A stretch of 64,000 nt of DNA from Tritrichomonas musculus (Eukaryota > Parabasalia > Tritrichomonadida > Tritrichomonadidae). Both the position numbers and the translations under genes were made by a program. The DNA lies in NCBI GenBank assembly GCA_039105265.1, contig JAPFFF010000012.1, forward strand, positions 4,960,001 through 5,024,000, given 5' to 3'. The number at the start of each line of letters is the position of its first letter. Within the stretch, counting starts at the first letter, position 1. This document shows, piece after piece, positions 53,101 to 62,266 of the stretch. A model generated the notes under the pieces. It had not been told where the DNA came from. It saw only the letters and a program-made list of their open reading frames with translations, and did not search any database.

Positions 53101-55250
53101 AACAAGTTAAAAATTTATCAATGAAAGATGAGAAAGAAAAAATGCAGATGAAAAGTGATTCTATAAAAATTGTTCAAGCAAGTTCTGAGAAAGATAAAAG
53201 TAATCAAATAAAAAATGATCAAGATAAAAGCAAGCAAATAGAATCTAAACAACGTAAAAGTGAAATAAAGAAAGATGATGAAAAAGAAAAAACGCCAATA
53301 AAAAGCGAAACATTAAAAAATGTTCAAGCAAATAATGAACAAGAAAAAAGTTCACAAAAGAAGCCAGTACAAATAAAAGCAGATCAAATAAAAAAGGATC
53401 AAATCAAACCAAATCAAAATGAATCTAATAAAATACCAAATGAAAGCAATAAAAAATTCACAAAGCCAATAGAAACAGCCAATAATGATAATTCTAATGT
53501 TTGTAAAGATCAAAAGAACATAAATTCTTTTGATCTTTCAGTCGAAGAGTTGATTCGATATGGAGATTCTCTATCGAAAAGCCATCCAGAGGTAGCTATT
53601 TCATACTACAAAGAAGCAATAAACAAAGGAGAAATGAGTGCCTACTTGAAATGTGCAGAAGCATGTCAAGTTTTTGAAGAGAAATTAAATTATTATGAAG
53701 CAGCAATTGATAATAAAATACCTGGATCAATTCAAGCGTGGAGAGAAAAGATATTTCAAAGGATTGAAAATGAAAAAGATAAAAATATTCTTAATAAAAT
53801 TGGCCAACGTTTTGAGAAATATAAATGTTTTGTGGATGCCGCCTTTGTATATTATGAAGCCAACAATGAAGAAAAGCTTCAGCAATGTTATAATTTTGTA
53901 AAAGAAAACATTAAAATCGACCAAAATGGTCGAACTGATTTCCATTTTGTTGATTCCAAACAAAAAGAAAATTACATAAAATTAGAAACAAAGATGATAA
54001 TGAAAAACAATTTTAAAAAAAAAGAAAAAATGAGAAAAGAATTGTCTGAATTCAAATCAAAAATAATAAAATTAAATTCACAATTAAACAGATCAGACAA
54101 TTCTGAAACAAAAGTGAATTTAACTAATGAAAATGAAGACGATTCATTAATCGGAGAAATTTCGGTTTCTGTTCAATCGAATCAAGTCATTAAAGGCACA
54201 ATTAACATCAAAGAAAATGGCTCCAAACTAGACAAAAGTCAAAGTAAATATCTATTAAACAAGAAGAGGTCAACGTTGCAAAAAGCAAATTCATATGAAA
54301 ACGGTTATTCAATTGACAGTTTGCAACAAAAAGTAGAGTTTTCAAAAAGTGAAGGTCAATACTTTTTGCATGCATTAATTGTCGATAATCAAGGACGTAA
54401 AAAAGAACTTGTAAGTCAACCATTGATAACGAAAGGAGCTGCTGAATTTACATATGATTTTGTTGGCCATTCCGAGACAGTCACACTTGAGCCAGGAAGA
54501 TATAAACTCGAAGTCTGGGGAGCTGAAGGAGGTAAAAGAGAAGGGAATTCAAAAACACCTGGCAAAGGAGGTTATTCAGTTGGAACATTAGAATTAACGA
54601 CGAGAAAAAAATTGTATATTCATGTTGGCGAAAGTCCTTCAACTGAAAGTGGAGGCTGGAATGGAGGAGGATCTGGGAAAACATTCATTTCTTACTTAGG
54701 AGCAGGCGGTGGCGGTTCAACAGACATTTCGCTGTTCGGCGAAGAAGACAGCGAAAATTGGAACAACAAAAATCACTTGTATAGTCGCATCATTGTTGCT
54801 GGCGGCGGTGGCGGATCAGCAAGCGACTCTTACCCTGAATATTACGGCGGTTATGGTGGAGGTATTTGTGGGCAAAGCAGCGGTTGGGGACCCCAAAATA
54901 ACGGAGGAACTCAAACAAAAGCAGGCGTAAATTCAAAATGCTCTGTCGGTCAAGGTTTCGGTGTCGGTGGTTCTTATACTGGCCTCGGATCTTCTGGCGG
55001 TGGAGGTGGCTGGTATGGTGGAGGAGCCTCTAATAATGGAGGTGGACAAACAGGCGGAGCTGGTGGTTCTGGTTATGTTTATAATGCAAAAACAGCGTCG
55101 TTTTATCCGCATTTTGGAAAATTAGATAAATCTTTTTATTTGGCAGATTCAATGACTGTGGAAGGTGACAAAGAATTTCCAAGCCCAGTTAGAGGAATAA
55201 ATGAAAAGGGACATAGTGGAAACGGTTATGCGAAAATTACACCTCAATGA
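50181..55250 (+). CDS. Pseudokinase - Sel1 repeats - glycine-rich (ALK-type) fusion protein, 1689 aa
   Basis: Start chosen at ATG 50181; the frame continues 24 codons upstream but opens with TTG. Residues ~10-270 are a kinase fold without a Gly loop. A possible ATP lysine K45 (IFKTF) and DFG (163-165) remain, but the catalytic HRD is HGN (143-145, HGNFNPSN), so the base aspartate is missing. Sel1 arrays occupy ~283-533 and ~579-870. Residues ~870-1110 are Lys/Gln/Ser-rich repeats (KSDQ, KNDQ units). Another Sel1/TPR-like segment (~1117-1250) and a basic helical stretch follow. Residues ~1422-1689 are a glycine-rich domain (FTYDFVGHSETVTLEPGRYK, LEVWGAEGG, GGGGWYGGGASN, GYAKI) like the Gly-rich region of ALK/LTK receptors, which is abundant in trichomonads. 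No signal peptide or membrane segment is visible. The likely role is a non-catalytic scaffold. Confidence 0.88.
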   Translation: MMANFLSSMIDFNEFVDFRTLSQTRYTTISIAKKKNSPSRKYIFKTFNFNCVLSKDQKIVAETFFRVNCIESQYLQCYKSFSFTSNQSNLNPTFSMKYISSNTLGKYLKNPDYIKKWGIREMMNCLFASAEGLNVLHQHLICHGNFNPSNIIIDEAKQSYLSDFGLYPIKNLYKNTDELLTYNEYKDPTLDSCLITPKNDIYSFGVLMCQFYLSISQQEEKLADFITKCDEKKYYNFPSFFGEIIPKCFENSNNRIITFKKIIEAFQNESYKIESFNVNICDLYSDFIKVDYIESLANINDSFALNKLGKMYCQGKSRPIDLSKSLHYFEQSALLCNSEGQNNYGVLLNKTSGKDDKESKNKALFYIKSSAEQGNIHGMGNYGIILLNGDGVAKNIQIAEKFLQKSGDLGYSIAQVNYGYSLIFNNPTSERIEKGLEYIKNAIYQNDSYAYYIYGLLLLDGKIIEKNESLAMNYLKISADLGYEESMLKYAKGNLKGIGVPVNIDAAKQYYQKASQKGNKKAAEKLNEIKEIENHSLKYPEDSRNDDSYQPWIIVEGSHDSNKKENVTQSNSQQDDDSNLNDTLEYGISLYKSSGKENKEKGLKIIKNLADQGCAEAQIRYGVWADDQFEGHQYIKKAVDNDCKEALLYYARDYMRGRGVKQNMSKAIEIYLKLYETHKMSKILIDIIRCYKNIDYKSALCYMQKLADSNDDRHISQIHNAQFEYGLELIKGENINKNIPEAIKYLMKSNQINLIREEYPEVFALMPHDFSTVKSDVELFLNRNGCCDANEQKIIQSSYDGNVDDTLKAAKMLEKAGYFMAANFFYEIAADSNQPEAAFILGNYYLKGKNGLEIDNEKGNKYKERASKLGNNESNSTKMNDNEKVTKLSISDSHLIQSKQKKSEVVNSNVNENEQTNNAHLENQIPGNVKRKDELAKREPIKNDQMQKEQLKSDQLNSDQIKQKQDKSGQGKDQQVKNLSMKDEKEKMQMKSDSIKIVQASSEKDKSNQIKNDQDKSKQIESKQRKSEIKKDDEKEKTPIKSETLKNVQANNEQEKSSQKKPVQIKADQIKKDQIKPNQNESNKIPNESNKKFTKPIETANNDNSNVCKDQKNINSFDLSVEELIRYGDSLSKSHPEVAISYYKEAINKGEMSAYLKCAEACQVFEEKLNYYEAAIDNKIPGSIQAWREKIFQRIENEKDKNILNKIGQRFEKYKCFVDAAFVYYEANNEEKLQQCYNFVKENIKIDQNGRTDFHFVDSKQKENYIKLETKMIMKNNFKKKEKMRKELSEFKSKIIKLNSQLNRSDNSETKVNLTNENEDDSLIGEISVSVQSNQVIKGTINIKENGSKLDKSQSKYLLNKKRSTLQKANSYENGYSIDSLQQKVEFSKSEGQYFLHALIVDNQGRKKELVSQPLITKGAAEFTYDFVGHSETVTLEPGRYKLEVWGAEGGKREGNSKTPGKGGYSVGTLELTTRKKLYIHVGESPSTESGGWNGGGSGKTFISYLGAGGGGSTDISLFGEEDSENWNNKNHLYSRIIVAGGGGGSASDSYPEYYGGYGGGICGQSSGWGPQNNGGTQTKAGVNSKCSVGQGFGVGGSYTGLGSSGGGGGWYGGGASNNGGGQTGGAGGSGYVYNAKTASFYPHFGKLDKSFYLADSMTVEGDKEFPSPVRGINEKGHSGNGYAKITPQ

Positions 55251-55515
55251 TTATTTATATTTAAAAAAAAAGTATTTTAGTATGTTATTAATAAAAGTAT
55301 TACATTTAAACATAAATTTAACAAATTATTCATTTTTTATTATTAAATAAACATAATTATCTAATAATGTTTTTTTTATTAATTGAAAAGATCATGTATC
55401 TACAAAAATTTTGATCATTTCTAATCTTATATCTATTTAAATATGTCTTTTTTAACTGAAAAATAATTATTAATTCAAAAAACAAAAAATATATATAATT
55501 AAATTAAAAAAAAAT
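55251..55515. other. Convergent intergenic region
   Basis: AT-rich 265 bp between two converging genes. Nothing recognised. Confidence 0.4.
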
Positions 55516-55878
55516 TTACTGAACCTTAACTTCAACTTTTGAGGTTTCTTTCTTGGGAAGAGTTACTGTTAAAACGCCGTTTGAAAGAACTGCTTCTAAT
55601 TTTTCTGTTTCAATGTTACTTGGAACATGGAATGTTTTTGTAATAGTGCCAAATTCACGTTCTGATCTTGTTCTCTTTGCGCCTTCGAGAGTTGGTTCTT
55701 TCTTTGTTGCGTTTATAGTTAAAGTATCGTTTATACAATCAACAGTAATATCTTCACGATTTATACCTGGAAGTTCAAGCTCTATTTGGTAACCATTTTT
55801 GGATGTCAAAATGTCAAATATTGGGTTGAAAGAAAAGTTTAAGAAGCCTCGTGCTAAGTTTCTTGCTGATGTTAACAT
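55516..55878 (-). CDS. Small heat-shock protein (Hsp20/alpha-crystallin), 120 aa, with hydrogenosome-type leader
   Basis: The alpha-crystallin domain spans ~28-110: NGYQIELELPGINREDITVD, then INATKKE, REFGTITKTFHVP, and the signature SNGVLTVTLPKK (~99-110). It is an ATP-independent holdase that prevents aggregation of unfolding proteins. The first ATG is at 55878; the frame stays open 8 codons further but begins with TTG. From this ATG the protein starts MLTSARNLARGF, which fits the trichomonad hydrogenosomal presequence pattern (Met-Leu, Ser/Thr/Ala-rich, then Arg-Asn or Arg-X-Phe before cleavage). I infer import into the hydrogenosome matrix; this is not proven. The last IXI-like motif is weak (VEVKV). 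Converges with the fusion gene. Confidence 0.9.
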   Translation of the reverse strand: MLTSARNLARGFLNFSFNPIFDILTSKNGYQIELELPGINREDITVDCINDTLTINATKKEPTLEGAKRTRSEREFGTITKTFHVPSNIETEKLEAVLSNGVLTVTLPKKETSKVEVKVQ

Positions 55879-56192
55879 AAAAAGTGAAATAATAAATAAC
55901 AAAAAATAAACTCAAAAAAAATTGAATTATTTTCAAAACAAAACTCAAAAATTGAGGAAAATATGATTAGCCGGATAATTAAGCATTCAAATTTTCAATG
56001 ATAAAATATCGTAATTGAAAATCATCATATTTGGGAAAATTAAAATCTAATTAAATAAAATCAAATATAATAAGTGCCATTATATAATTAAAAACTGAAA
56101 ATTTTAGGGAAAAAAATACAATTAAATGTTAATATCTTGATTACATCTTTAAACATATATAATATTTTTCTGAGTAAGCATTAATTTATTAA
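55879..56192. other. AT-rich 5' flank of the Hsp20 gene
   Basis: No gene. Contains the promoter of the Hsp20 gene; no heat-shock element was convincingly identified. Confidence 0.35.
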
Positions 56193-56494
56193 TTTGCAAG
56201 GGATATTGTGCCTCAAATTTTTGAGAGAACTAATTGAAAGAAAAAATAGAAGAAAAATGGAGAATAATATTTTGAGATTATTGATAAAAATAAAAAAAAA
56301 GGTTCAGCTTTTTATATTTTTCCAAAAATTTTAACAGAGACTTAAATCAAAGGGAAGGATCGGTAAGAATTTTGGAATATAAAAAGATGCATTTTTTTTT
56401 AACATGAATAATCTAGGTAAATATTATTCGTTATTTTCTTTTTATTTTTTTCTATTAGTTCTCTCAAAAAGCTGAAGTACAATATCTCTTGCAA
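56193..56494. mobile_element. TIR-bounded MITE-like element, ~302 bp
   Basis: The left end tttgcaagggatattgtgcc and the right end (reverse complement tttgcaagagatattgtact) are inverted copies over ~45 bp, including ttttgagagaactaat. The centre is AT-rich and noncoding. cattaattt occurs just outside both ends (near 56179 and 56499) and could be a 9-bp target duplication, as in Mutator-like elements, but spacing to the two ends is unequal. Confidence 0.6.
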
Positions 56495-57125
56495 AAAACA
56501 TTAATTTGTTCAATTTACATTAAAAAATTGGTATTATAAAAAGAAATGCATTATTTATTTTGAGATATGTCTTCATTTAGAATTTTTGATTTATTAGGTA
56601 ATATTTTTATATATCCCATGAAATGATCTGATGTCCTATTGAGTTTTTCTTGAAATTTTTGAAAGCTTAAGCTTATACTTTGACATCTGAAAAATTAATG
56701 TAAGATTGTGACCAAAACAGATCCCAAAAATTTGTAGAGAGATAATTTAATTTTTCATCATTTGTTTAACGCATGATTGAATGTGAGATTAATTGCATTT
56801 ATAAAGAAAATTTGAAGTTATATTTAATTTGAGTGAGTGTAAGATTAAATTTTCCTTATGAAAGTTACAAATATTAAGTAAAAATTTTGAGTTGAGGCCA
56901 GATTCTACTTTCCTTTAAGTTAAAGGCTTTAACATAAAAAATGAGGATTCTCAAGGTCTTGCTTTTTTTAAAAAAAAAAAATTGCATAGATCCCAAATAA
57001 ATTATTAATGAAGAGATATCTCTTATAACTTTAGATTTAAAATCTAATGATATCATTAGATTACTAGAAAAAGACAATATTCTTTAGATTTTTAATTATA
57101 AAAATCTTTAGCCTTTTTAAAGATT
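56495..57125. other. AT-rich intergenic DNA
   Basis: Downstream of the double-pseudokinase gene. No gene recognised. Confidence 0.4.
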
Positions 57126-60100
57126 TTAATTTATAAAGTATTGTTTTTTGTTTTGTTTATTATCATTATTATTACGTGCCATAATTATAACATATCCATC
57201 TTCGTAATAAGTTTCATAGAAACCAAGTTTATTAGCAATATTTACTACATTTTCACCTTTAATTTGTCGATCTTGATATTTTGAAAATGAACGATTTTTA
57301 ATTGTGACTATTATTTTGAAATTCAAATTAGGATTCAAGTTCAATAAGTATCGTTTCATCATGAATTCAAATGAATACATATATAATTCAGATATTTCTA
57401 ATCTTTTTATCAGTATTTTATTAAACCATTTTCTTTTTTGTTTCCTTTTCCTCCTTGGCTTTAATTTGAAATCGTATTGAAAATCAGTTTGTTTATCTAT
57501 CTTTTTAACAGTTTTAGGTTTTTCAATTGTAGTTGTATCTACATTTTCGATATCATCACTAATATTAATACTATCAAATATAATATCACATAATGAATTA
57601 CTTTTTGCTTTAATATCATCAAATTGTTTTATAATTATATCAATTGTTGGATTCATTTGATTTTGTATTGTTTGTAAACGCATATTTTCTTTAAGAGACA
57701 TATTTGGATATGTCAAAGAATTCAATAAAAAGTTATGAATTTTTGTAAGGATGTTAGATATACGCATGAGAATATTCTCATTTGGTTTTTTATATTTAAT
57801 TAATTGAAAAATGACATTTAGATCTGAATAAGATATTTGAAAGTTTGCATAATTATACATTTTGAGATTATAAAGCAAATTATCTTTAACATTTGAAGAT
57901 TTGTAGTTAACAATATAATTATATAAATGATAAACAATTTCATTCATTGATCCTGAATCTTCGATCTTCCCAAGAACTTGACTGGGAAGATTAACAAATT
58001 GTTTAAGAATTTTTAAATACTTTTTCCTATCATTTCTCTGATATTTCTCCAATTTTTCAGATTCATAAGAACGATTATATCCAGAATTTCTTGGAAATAC
58101 ATAATTATCATTGTGCATTTTATAATAATGGTAAAAAAGAATAATCGAAGGAACAAATGTTTCTGTTTTCGTGTTATAATAAATTCCAATAGAATCTGCT
58201 GAAAGATTACCATGATAGTAATTATTTGAATGAATTACACTAAGTTCTTTAGCAACAAAATAAAGCCATATAGTATAATTATCCTCATTATCATTATCAT
58301 CATCATCATAATGAAAATCAGAAAGTGATGAAATTGGTGGAATTCCAATGCAAGATCTTTCAATCACATTTTCAAAATTATAGAAAACGTCATCTGATAG
58401 TTTATTATTTGCTATTATTGATATCGTATCAAAAGGATCAGTTAAACCAGTCTCAGTTTTTTGAACAATTCTTTCTTCATAATCTTTGATTAAAAATTCA
58501 AATATATCATTAAAAACATAAGTTGAATCCTTTTCATCTTTAATTTCTAGAGTTTCAAATATTTGTTTAATAATGTTTTCAGTTTCACTAAATTTTTTAA
58601 AATCTTCATCATAAATATGGAGAATTGATTCAATGATTTTGATTGAAAAATCTTGTCCCAAATAATAACTTTCAAGAAGATTAGCAATTGTGCATTGATA
58701 ATCAGATGAATTAGGTGCTCTTTTCATTCTATCTTCTATTTCATCTTTGTTATTTTGATATAGTAATGTTTGATGTATAGCATTAATAATTTCTTTCATT
58801 GAATGATATTGACAATCATGATCAATATCCAAGCATTTATTTATTATTTCTTTGAAACCATAAAAATCTTGTTTATCATTAAAACATTCATTATTTTGAC
58901 CTGAAAATAAAAAATTAGAATAGCATCCTCTTTCTAATGATTTCATAATTTTAACCCTATCAAAACGTGATCTATTTCCCATTCTTTTTTCAGGTGAAAC
59001 CCCTGTAAAAACTTCATGCATTATTACACCTAGTGAATAAATATCTTTTATTTGCATATTTTCCGTTTTTGTATCTGGTGATCGATAATAAAGAGGTCCT
59101 TTTGGTTTGGTTGACTCGTTTTCACCATTGTCATCATATGCAAACAATCCAATGTAAGCATCTTTGCTTGATGATAAATAAATATTTTGAGTGCAAAGAT
59201 TTCCATGATATTCATCATTCGAATGTAAATCATCCAAAGCTTGAGTAATTTCAAGAATAATAATAATTTTATCAATTGCAGATAATTCAATTGAATTTGT
59301 ATTTATTTCATTACGATAAAAAACAGCATTAAGTGGACCTAATGGAAAATATGGAATTACAATAGATTTGTCATTATTTTCATCAATCATATGTAATATA
59401 AATTTTGAATAATTTGATTTTAAAATGCGTTTCTCTTTTTCAATAATATAACCGCTCTTAATTTGAGAGCTATTGTATGTTTTTTCTAAAACTATGCAAA
59501 AATCTTTATCTAAACTAACTTTTGATGAACTAGATATTTCAGAAAATAAAATAGAAGTTTCTACAGAATAATAACTTTCTTTGAAATTCAACTCGGATCC
59601 ATAATCGCTATTTTCATCCAAATTTATTGATTCGTAAAACTTTTCTTTCAATCTTTGTTGATTTAAAACATTTTTACATATTATTGGAAATATGTATTTA
59701 AAATAATAATCTTTTCCTTGTGTTTTTATTTCATTTAGTTTCTGTTCTATCTCTTTTTCTGCAGTAGAAACTGAAAGAATTGAATAATCTGCATTGAAAA
59801 GCTTCATAATTTCTTCATATGTTTGTTTTAATGGAATAGTATCACCAATATAGCAACCAAAATTATTGAAAATTGATTTAATAGAGTCAATAATATTAGA
59901 ACATTTCAATTCACTTGAATATTGAGAAAGGTTGAGAATTGGTAATGAATAATTATTTAATTTTTTGGATGAATCTTCAATTGCTAATGAACTAACATTT
60001 TGTGTGGATTCACTATTAAACCCAATGTTATTTATCATTTCAATGTCTTTTGTTGATCCAATTTTTTGTGATGATTCAATTATATTAATGGAATCATTGT

Positions 60101-60365
60101 TCTGTGATGATTCAGCATTTTTGATTGACTCTTTATTGGAATCTGTTCTATGGGGTGCTTTTTTGCGTGATTTGGTATTATTTTCATTTTCTATTTTGCA
60201 ATTATCATTTTTGCTTCTCCCCCACCAATGAACAAAATCATTAATTAATATGAAAGATAGCATCACTCCACAACCAATAAAGTGACAAAGATTATTCTTT
60301 TTCGAATCTTCTTCATCCTTTTTTGAGAAATGAATCATATTAATGAAGTCATAAAAAAGGTTCAT
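57126..60365 (-). CDS. Tandem double-pseudokinase protein, 1079 aa
   Basis: ATG at 60365. Residues ~27-48 (NLCHFIGCGVMLSFILINDF) form one hydrophobic segment that could anchor it in a membrane. Residues ~50-130 are Ser/Asn-rich with repeats of the type ESSQN and ESSQK. A first kinase-like domain (~285-530) has HGNLCTQN (387-394) instead of HRDxxxxN and GLFAYD in place of DFG, but keeps an APE-like segment (PLYYRSPDT) and the C-lobe DIYSLGVIMHEVFTG. A second (~630-860) has HGNLSADS (718-725) and no DFG. The C-terminus holds a basic patch (PRRKRKQKRKW) and a final alpha/beta segment (~990-1070) that I cannot assign. Neither domain should transfer phosphate, so the protein is probably an allosteric or scaffold component. 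The HGN replacement is shared with the protein at 50181. Confidence 0.85.
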   Translation of the reverse strand: MNLFYDFINMIHFSKKDEEDSKKNNLCHFIGCGVMLSFILINDFVHWWGRSKNDNCKIENENNTKSRKKAPHRTDSNKESIKNAESSQNNDSINIIESSQKIGSTKDIEMINNIGFNSESTQNVSSLAIEDSSKKLNNYSLPILNLSQYSSELKCSNIIDSIKSIFNNFGCYIGDTIPLKQTYEEIMKLFNADYSILSVSTAEKEIEQKLNEIKTQGKDYYFKYIFPIICKNVLNQQRLKEKFYESINLDENSDYGSELNFKESYYSVETSILFSEISSSSKVSLDKDFCIVLEKTYNSSQIKSGYIIEKEKRILKSNYSKFILHMIDENNDKSIVIPYFPLGPLNAVFYRNEINTNSIELSAIDKIIIILEITQALDDLHSNDEYHGNLCTQNIYLSSSKDAYIGLFAYDDNGENESTKPKGPLYYRSPDTKTENMQIKDIYSLGVIMHEVFTGVSPEKRMGNRSRFDRVKIMKSLERGCYSNFLFSGQNNECFNDKQDFYGFKEIINKCLDIDHDCQYHSMKEIINAIHQTLLYQNNKDEIEDRMKRAPNSSDYQCTIANLLESYYLGQDFSIKIIESILHIYDEDFKKFSETENIIKQIFETLEIKDEKDSTYVFNDIFEFLIKDYEERIVQKTETGLTDPFDTISIIANNKLSDDVFYNFENVIERSCIGIPPISSLSDFHYDDDDNDNEDNYTIWLYFVAKELSVIHSNNYYHGNLSADSIGIYYNTKTETFVPSIILFYHYYKMHNDNYVFPRNSGYNRSYESEKLEKYQRNDRKKYLKILKQFVNLPSQVLGKIEDSGSMNEIVYHLYNYIVNYKSSNVKDNLLYNLKMYNYANFQISYSDLNVIFQLIKYKKPNENILMRISNILTKIHNFLLNSLTYPNMSLKENMRLQTIQNQMNPTIDIIIKQFDDIKAKSNSLCDIIFDSINISDDIENVDTTTIEKPKTVKKIDKQTDFQYDFKLKPRRKRKQKRKWFNKILIKRLEISELYMYSFEFMMKRYLLNLNPNLNFKIIVTIKNRSFSKYQDRQIKGENVVNIANKLGFYETYYEDGYVIIMARNNNDNKQNKKQYFIN

Positions 60366-60538
60366 TTGTTGAAAATTCGTGCCATGTCATATTTGGATAT
60401 CAAAATATTTGACAAATTTATTTTTTTATAATTCTTGTAATAAATGTCCAATTAAAATGAATTTAAGTTATTTTTTTTTTCTTTAGGTATTCTGGAAAAC
60501 CTTTATCTAAATATAAAAAAAAATATGGAAAAAAACAT
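60366..60538. other. AT-rich spacer between the pseudokinase gene and the tRNA
   Basis: Short AT-rich interval that includes the upstream region of the pseudokinase gene. A T-rich run on the tRNA's 3' side (+ strand aaaaaaaaatatgg at 60517-60530) could serve as the Pol III terminator. Confidence 0.5.
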
Positions 60539-60613
60539 AGCCTCCGGCGGGACTCGAACCCGCAACCCCAAGATTAAGAGTCTTATGCTCTAGCCAGTTG
60601 AGCTACGAAGGCT
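60539..60613 (-). tRNA. tRNA-Lys (anticodon CTT)
   Basis: The minus strand gives a 75-nt cloverleaf: acceptor agccttc / ggaggct, D arm with A box (tagctcaactggctagagc), anticodon stem taaga / tcttg around loop ctCTTaa, and T arm with B box ggttcgagtcc. The anticodon bases are at 60578-60576. No intron and no encoded CCA. Confidence 0.97.
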
Positions 60614-61036
60614 TTGAATACTCAAATTATTTTTTATATGATAGCAAAAAAATTAAAACCATTAAATTAATTTGATGATTTATTTCATTTAAATTCTGAT
60701 TATTATGAATAATCATTGAATCGAAGAAATGGCAAACAAAGAAAGATTTTTTTTATTTGAATCATTTGTATTTAAATCAAAATAATAATTCATAAAATGA
60801 AATTTTCTGAAAATGTTAATGAGGCTATTTTTACTTGAAATGAAATAATAATGATCTTCTAGCTATTTTTTTAATGATATAATAAAGAAGATCTTCTCTT
60901 ATTTAATTATTTAAAGTGAATCAATTCGAGTAATTTTAAATTTCTGCAAAGAAGGAAGTACTGAGAGGTTTGTTGTCAATTTAAATTCTGTAATTTGGAT
61001 TATAAAGTAGATTTTTTCTAATAGATTTGAAAAATA
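60614..61036. other. AT-rich intergenic DNA
   Basis: 5' flank of the tRNA gene up to the TIR element. Nothing else recognised. Confidence 0.4.
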
Positions 61037-61920
61037 GGTCGGTTCAACGGACGGTTTGTGTCAGAGAATTTAAAAAAACGTTAAATTAGCTTTATATTAT
61101 TATATATTATATAACATTATATTTTGACTAAAATTTTAAAATATAAAACAAATCCCTGAGTTGAATTTTGAGAAATTGACGTTTATAAATTTTGATTAAA
61201 AAAAAAAGAAATCCCAATGTATAAGTATACTTAAATCTTTATCATTATTTAATAAATATTTATAAATAATAATTATCCTAATATCATAACTTTTTTTTTG
61301 AACAATACGTAAATGATTCATGTATATTCATATATTTGTATTTTTTTAATTTTCTAAATAAGCATTTTCAATGATATTCAAAAATAATTATTAGATATCA
61401 TTATTTTATATATTTATGAACTATATTTTTATATTATAGTTACTATTAATAGTAACAATATTTATAATATAATTTATAATAAATAATTACAATTTTAAAT
61501 TATGTTTTTTTACAGAGATAAATTTAATTTATTTTAGTTAATGAATAAAAAATAATAATTGAATTTTTCTCCTCAGAAAAGTTACCGCTCAAAAAATTCT
61601 ATAAGTACTGAATTGTAAATATATTTTTATAAAATATTGATATCTTGATTAATTATTTAACTATTAAGTATAAAATAATTATTATCAATTAAATATATTT
61701 ATTTAAATTATATAATAAAAAATTAACATGGGTTTTAATGCATGGATGAAAAAAAAATAAAAAAAGTTTATAAAAAAAAATTCAACTCAAGAAATCTCAC
61801 CAAAATTTTATATTTTATTCCAAATATAGTAGTGAAATATATATCCTAAAACCAAGCATTTCCAACGTTTTTTTGATTTTGGCTTTGCTTTTTTGACACA
61901 AACCGTCCGTTGAACCGACC
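61037..61920. mobile_element. Non-autonomous TIR element, 884 bp, TA-flanked
   Basis: A perfect 27-bp terminal inverted repeat starts ggtcggttcaacggacggtt and ends tgtgtca at both ends. It is flanked by TA on both sides (61035-61036 and 61921-61922), as expected for Tc1/mariner-type insertion. The interior is extremely AT-rich without a transposase frame. The TIR is much richer in G+C than its surroundings. Confidence 0.85.
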
Positions 61921-62266
61921 TATTTTGAAAAAGGAATGATATAGAATTGAATTTTTTGAATTATATAAACAACATATTAAATTAATAAAATATATTGATA
62001 AATATGCTTTTTTTAATATCTTTTTAAATTTATTTATATTTATTAATTACCGTTTACAATATAATATTATAATAATATGGAAATTAATGGATTTGAGATA
62101 AAATAGAAAAAAAATAATTTTTGTATGAAAGGTTATAATTTGAATTAATTATTAACAAAAATTCAATACATTAAAATAATTATAAATATCTGTATTTATA
62201 AAGTTATTTCTATTTAATATAATATAATATTTAATAATAAAAATCATTATATTAATAAAAGATAAA
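61921..62266. other. AT-rich intergenic DNA
   Basis: 3' flank of the BTB/discoidin gene. Nothing recognised. Confidence 0.4.
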
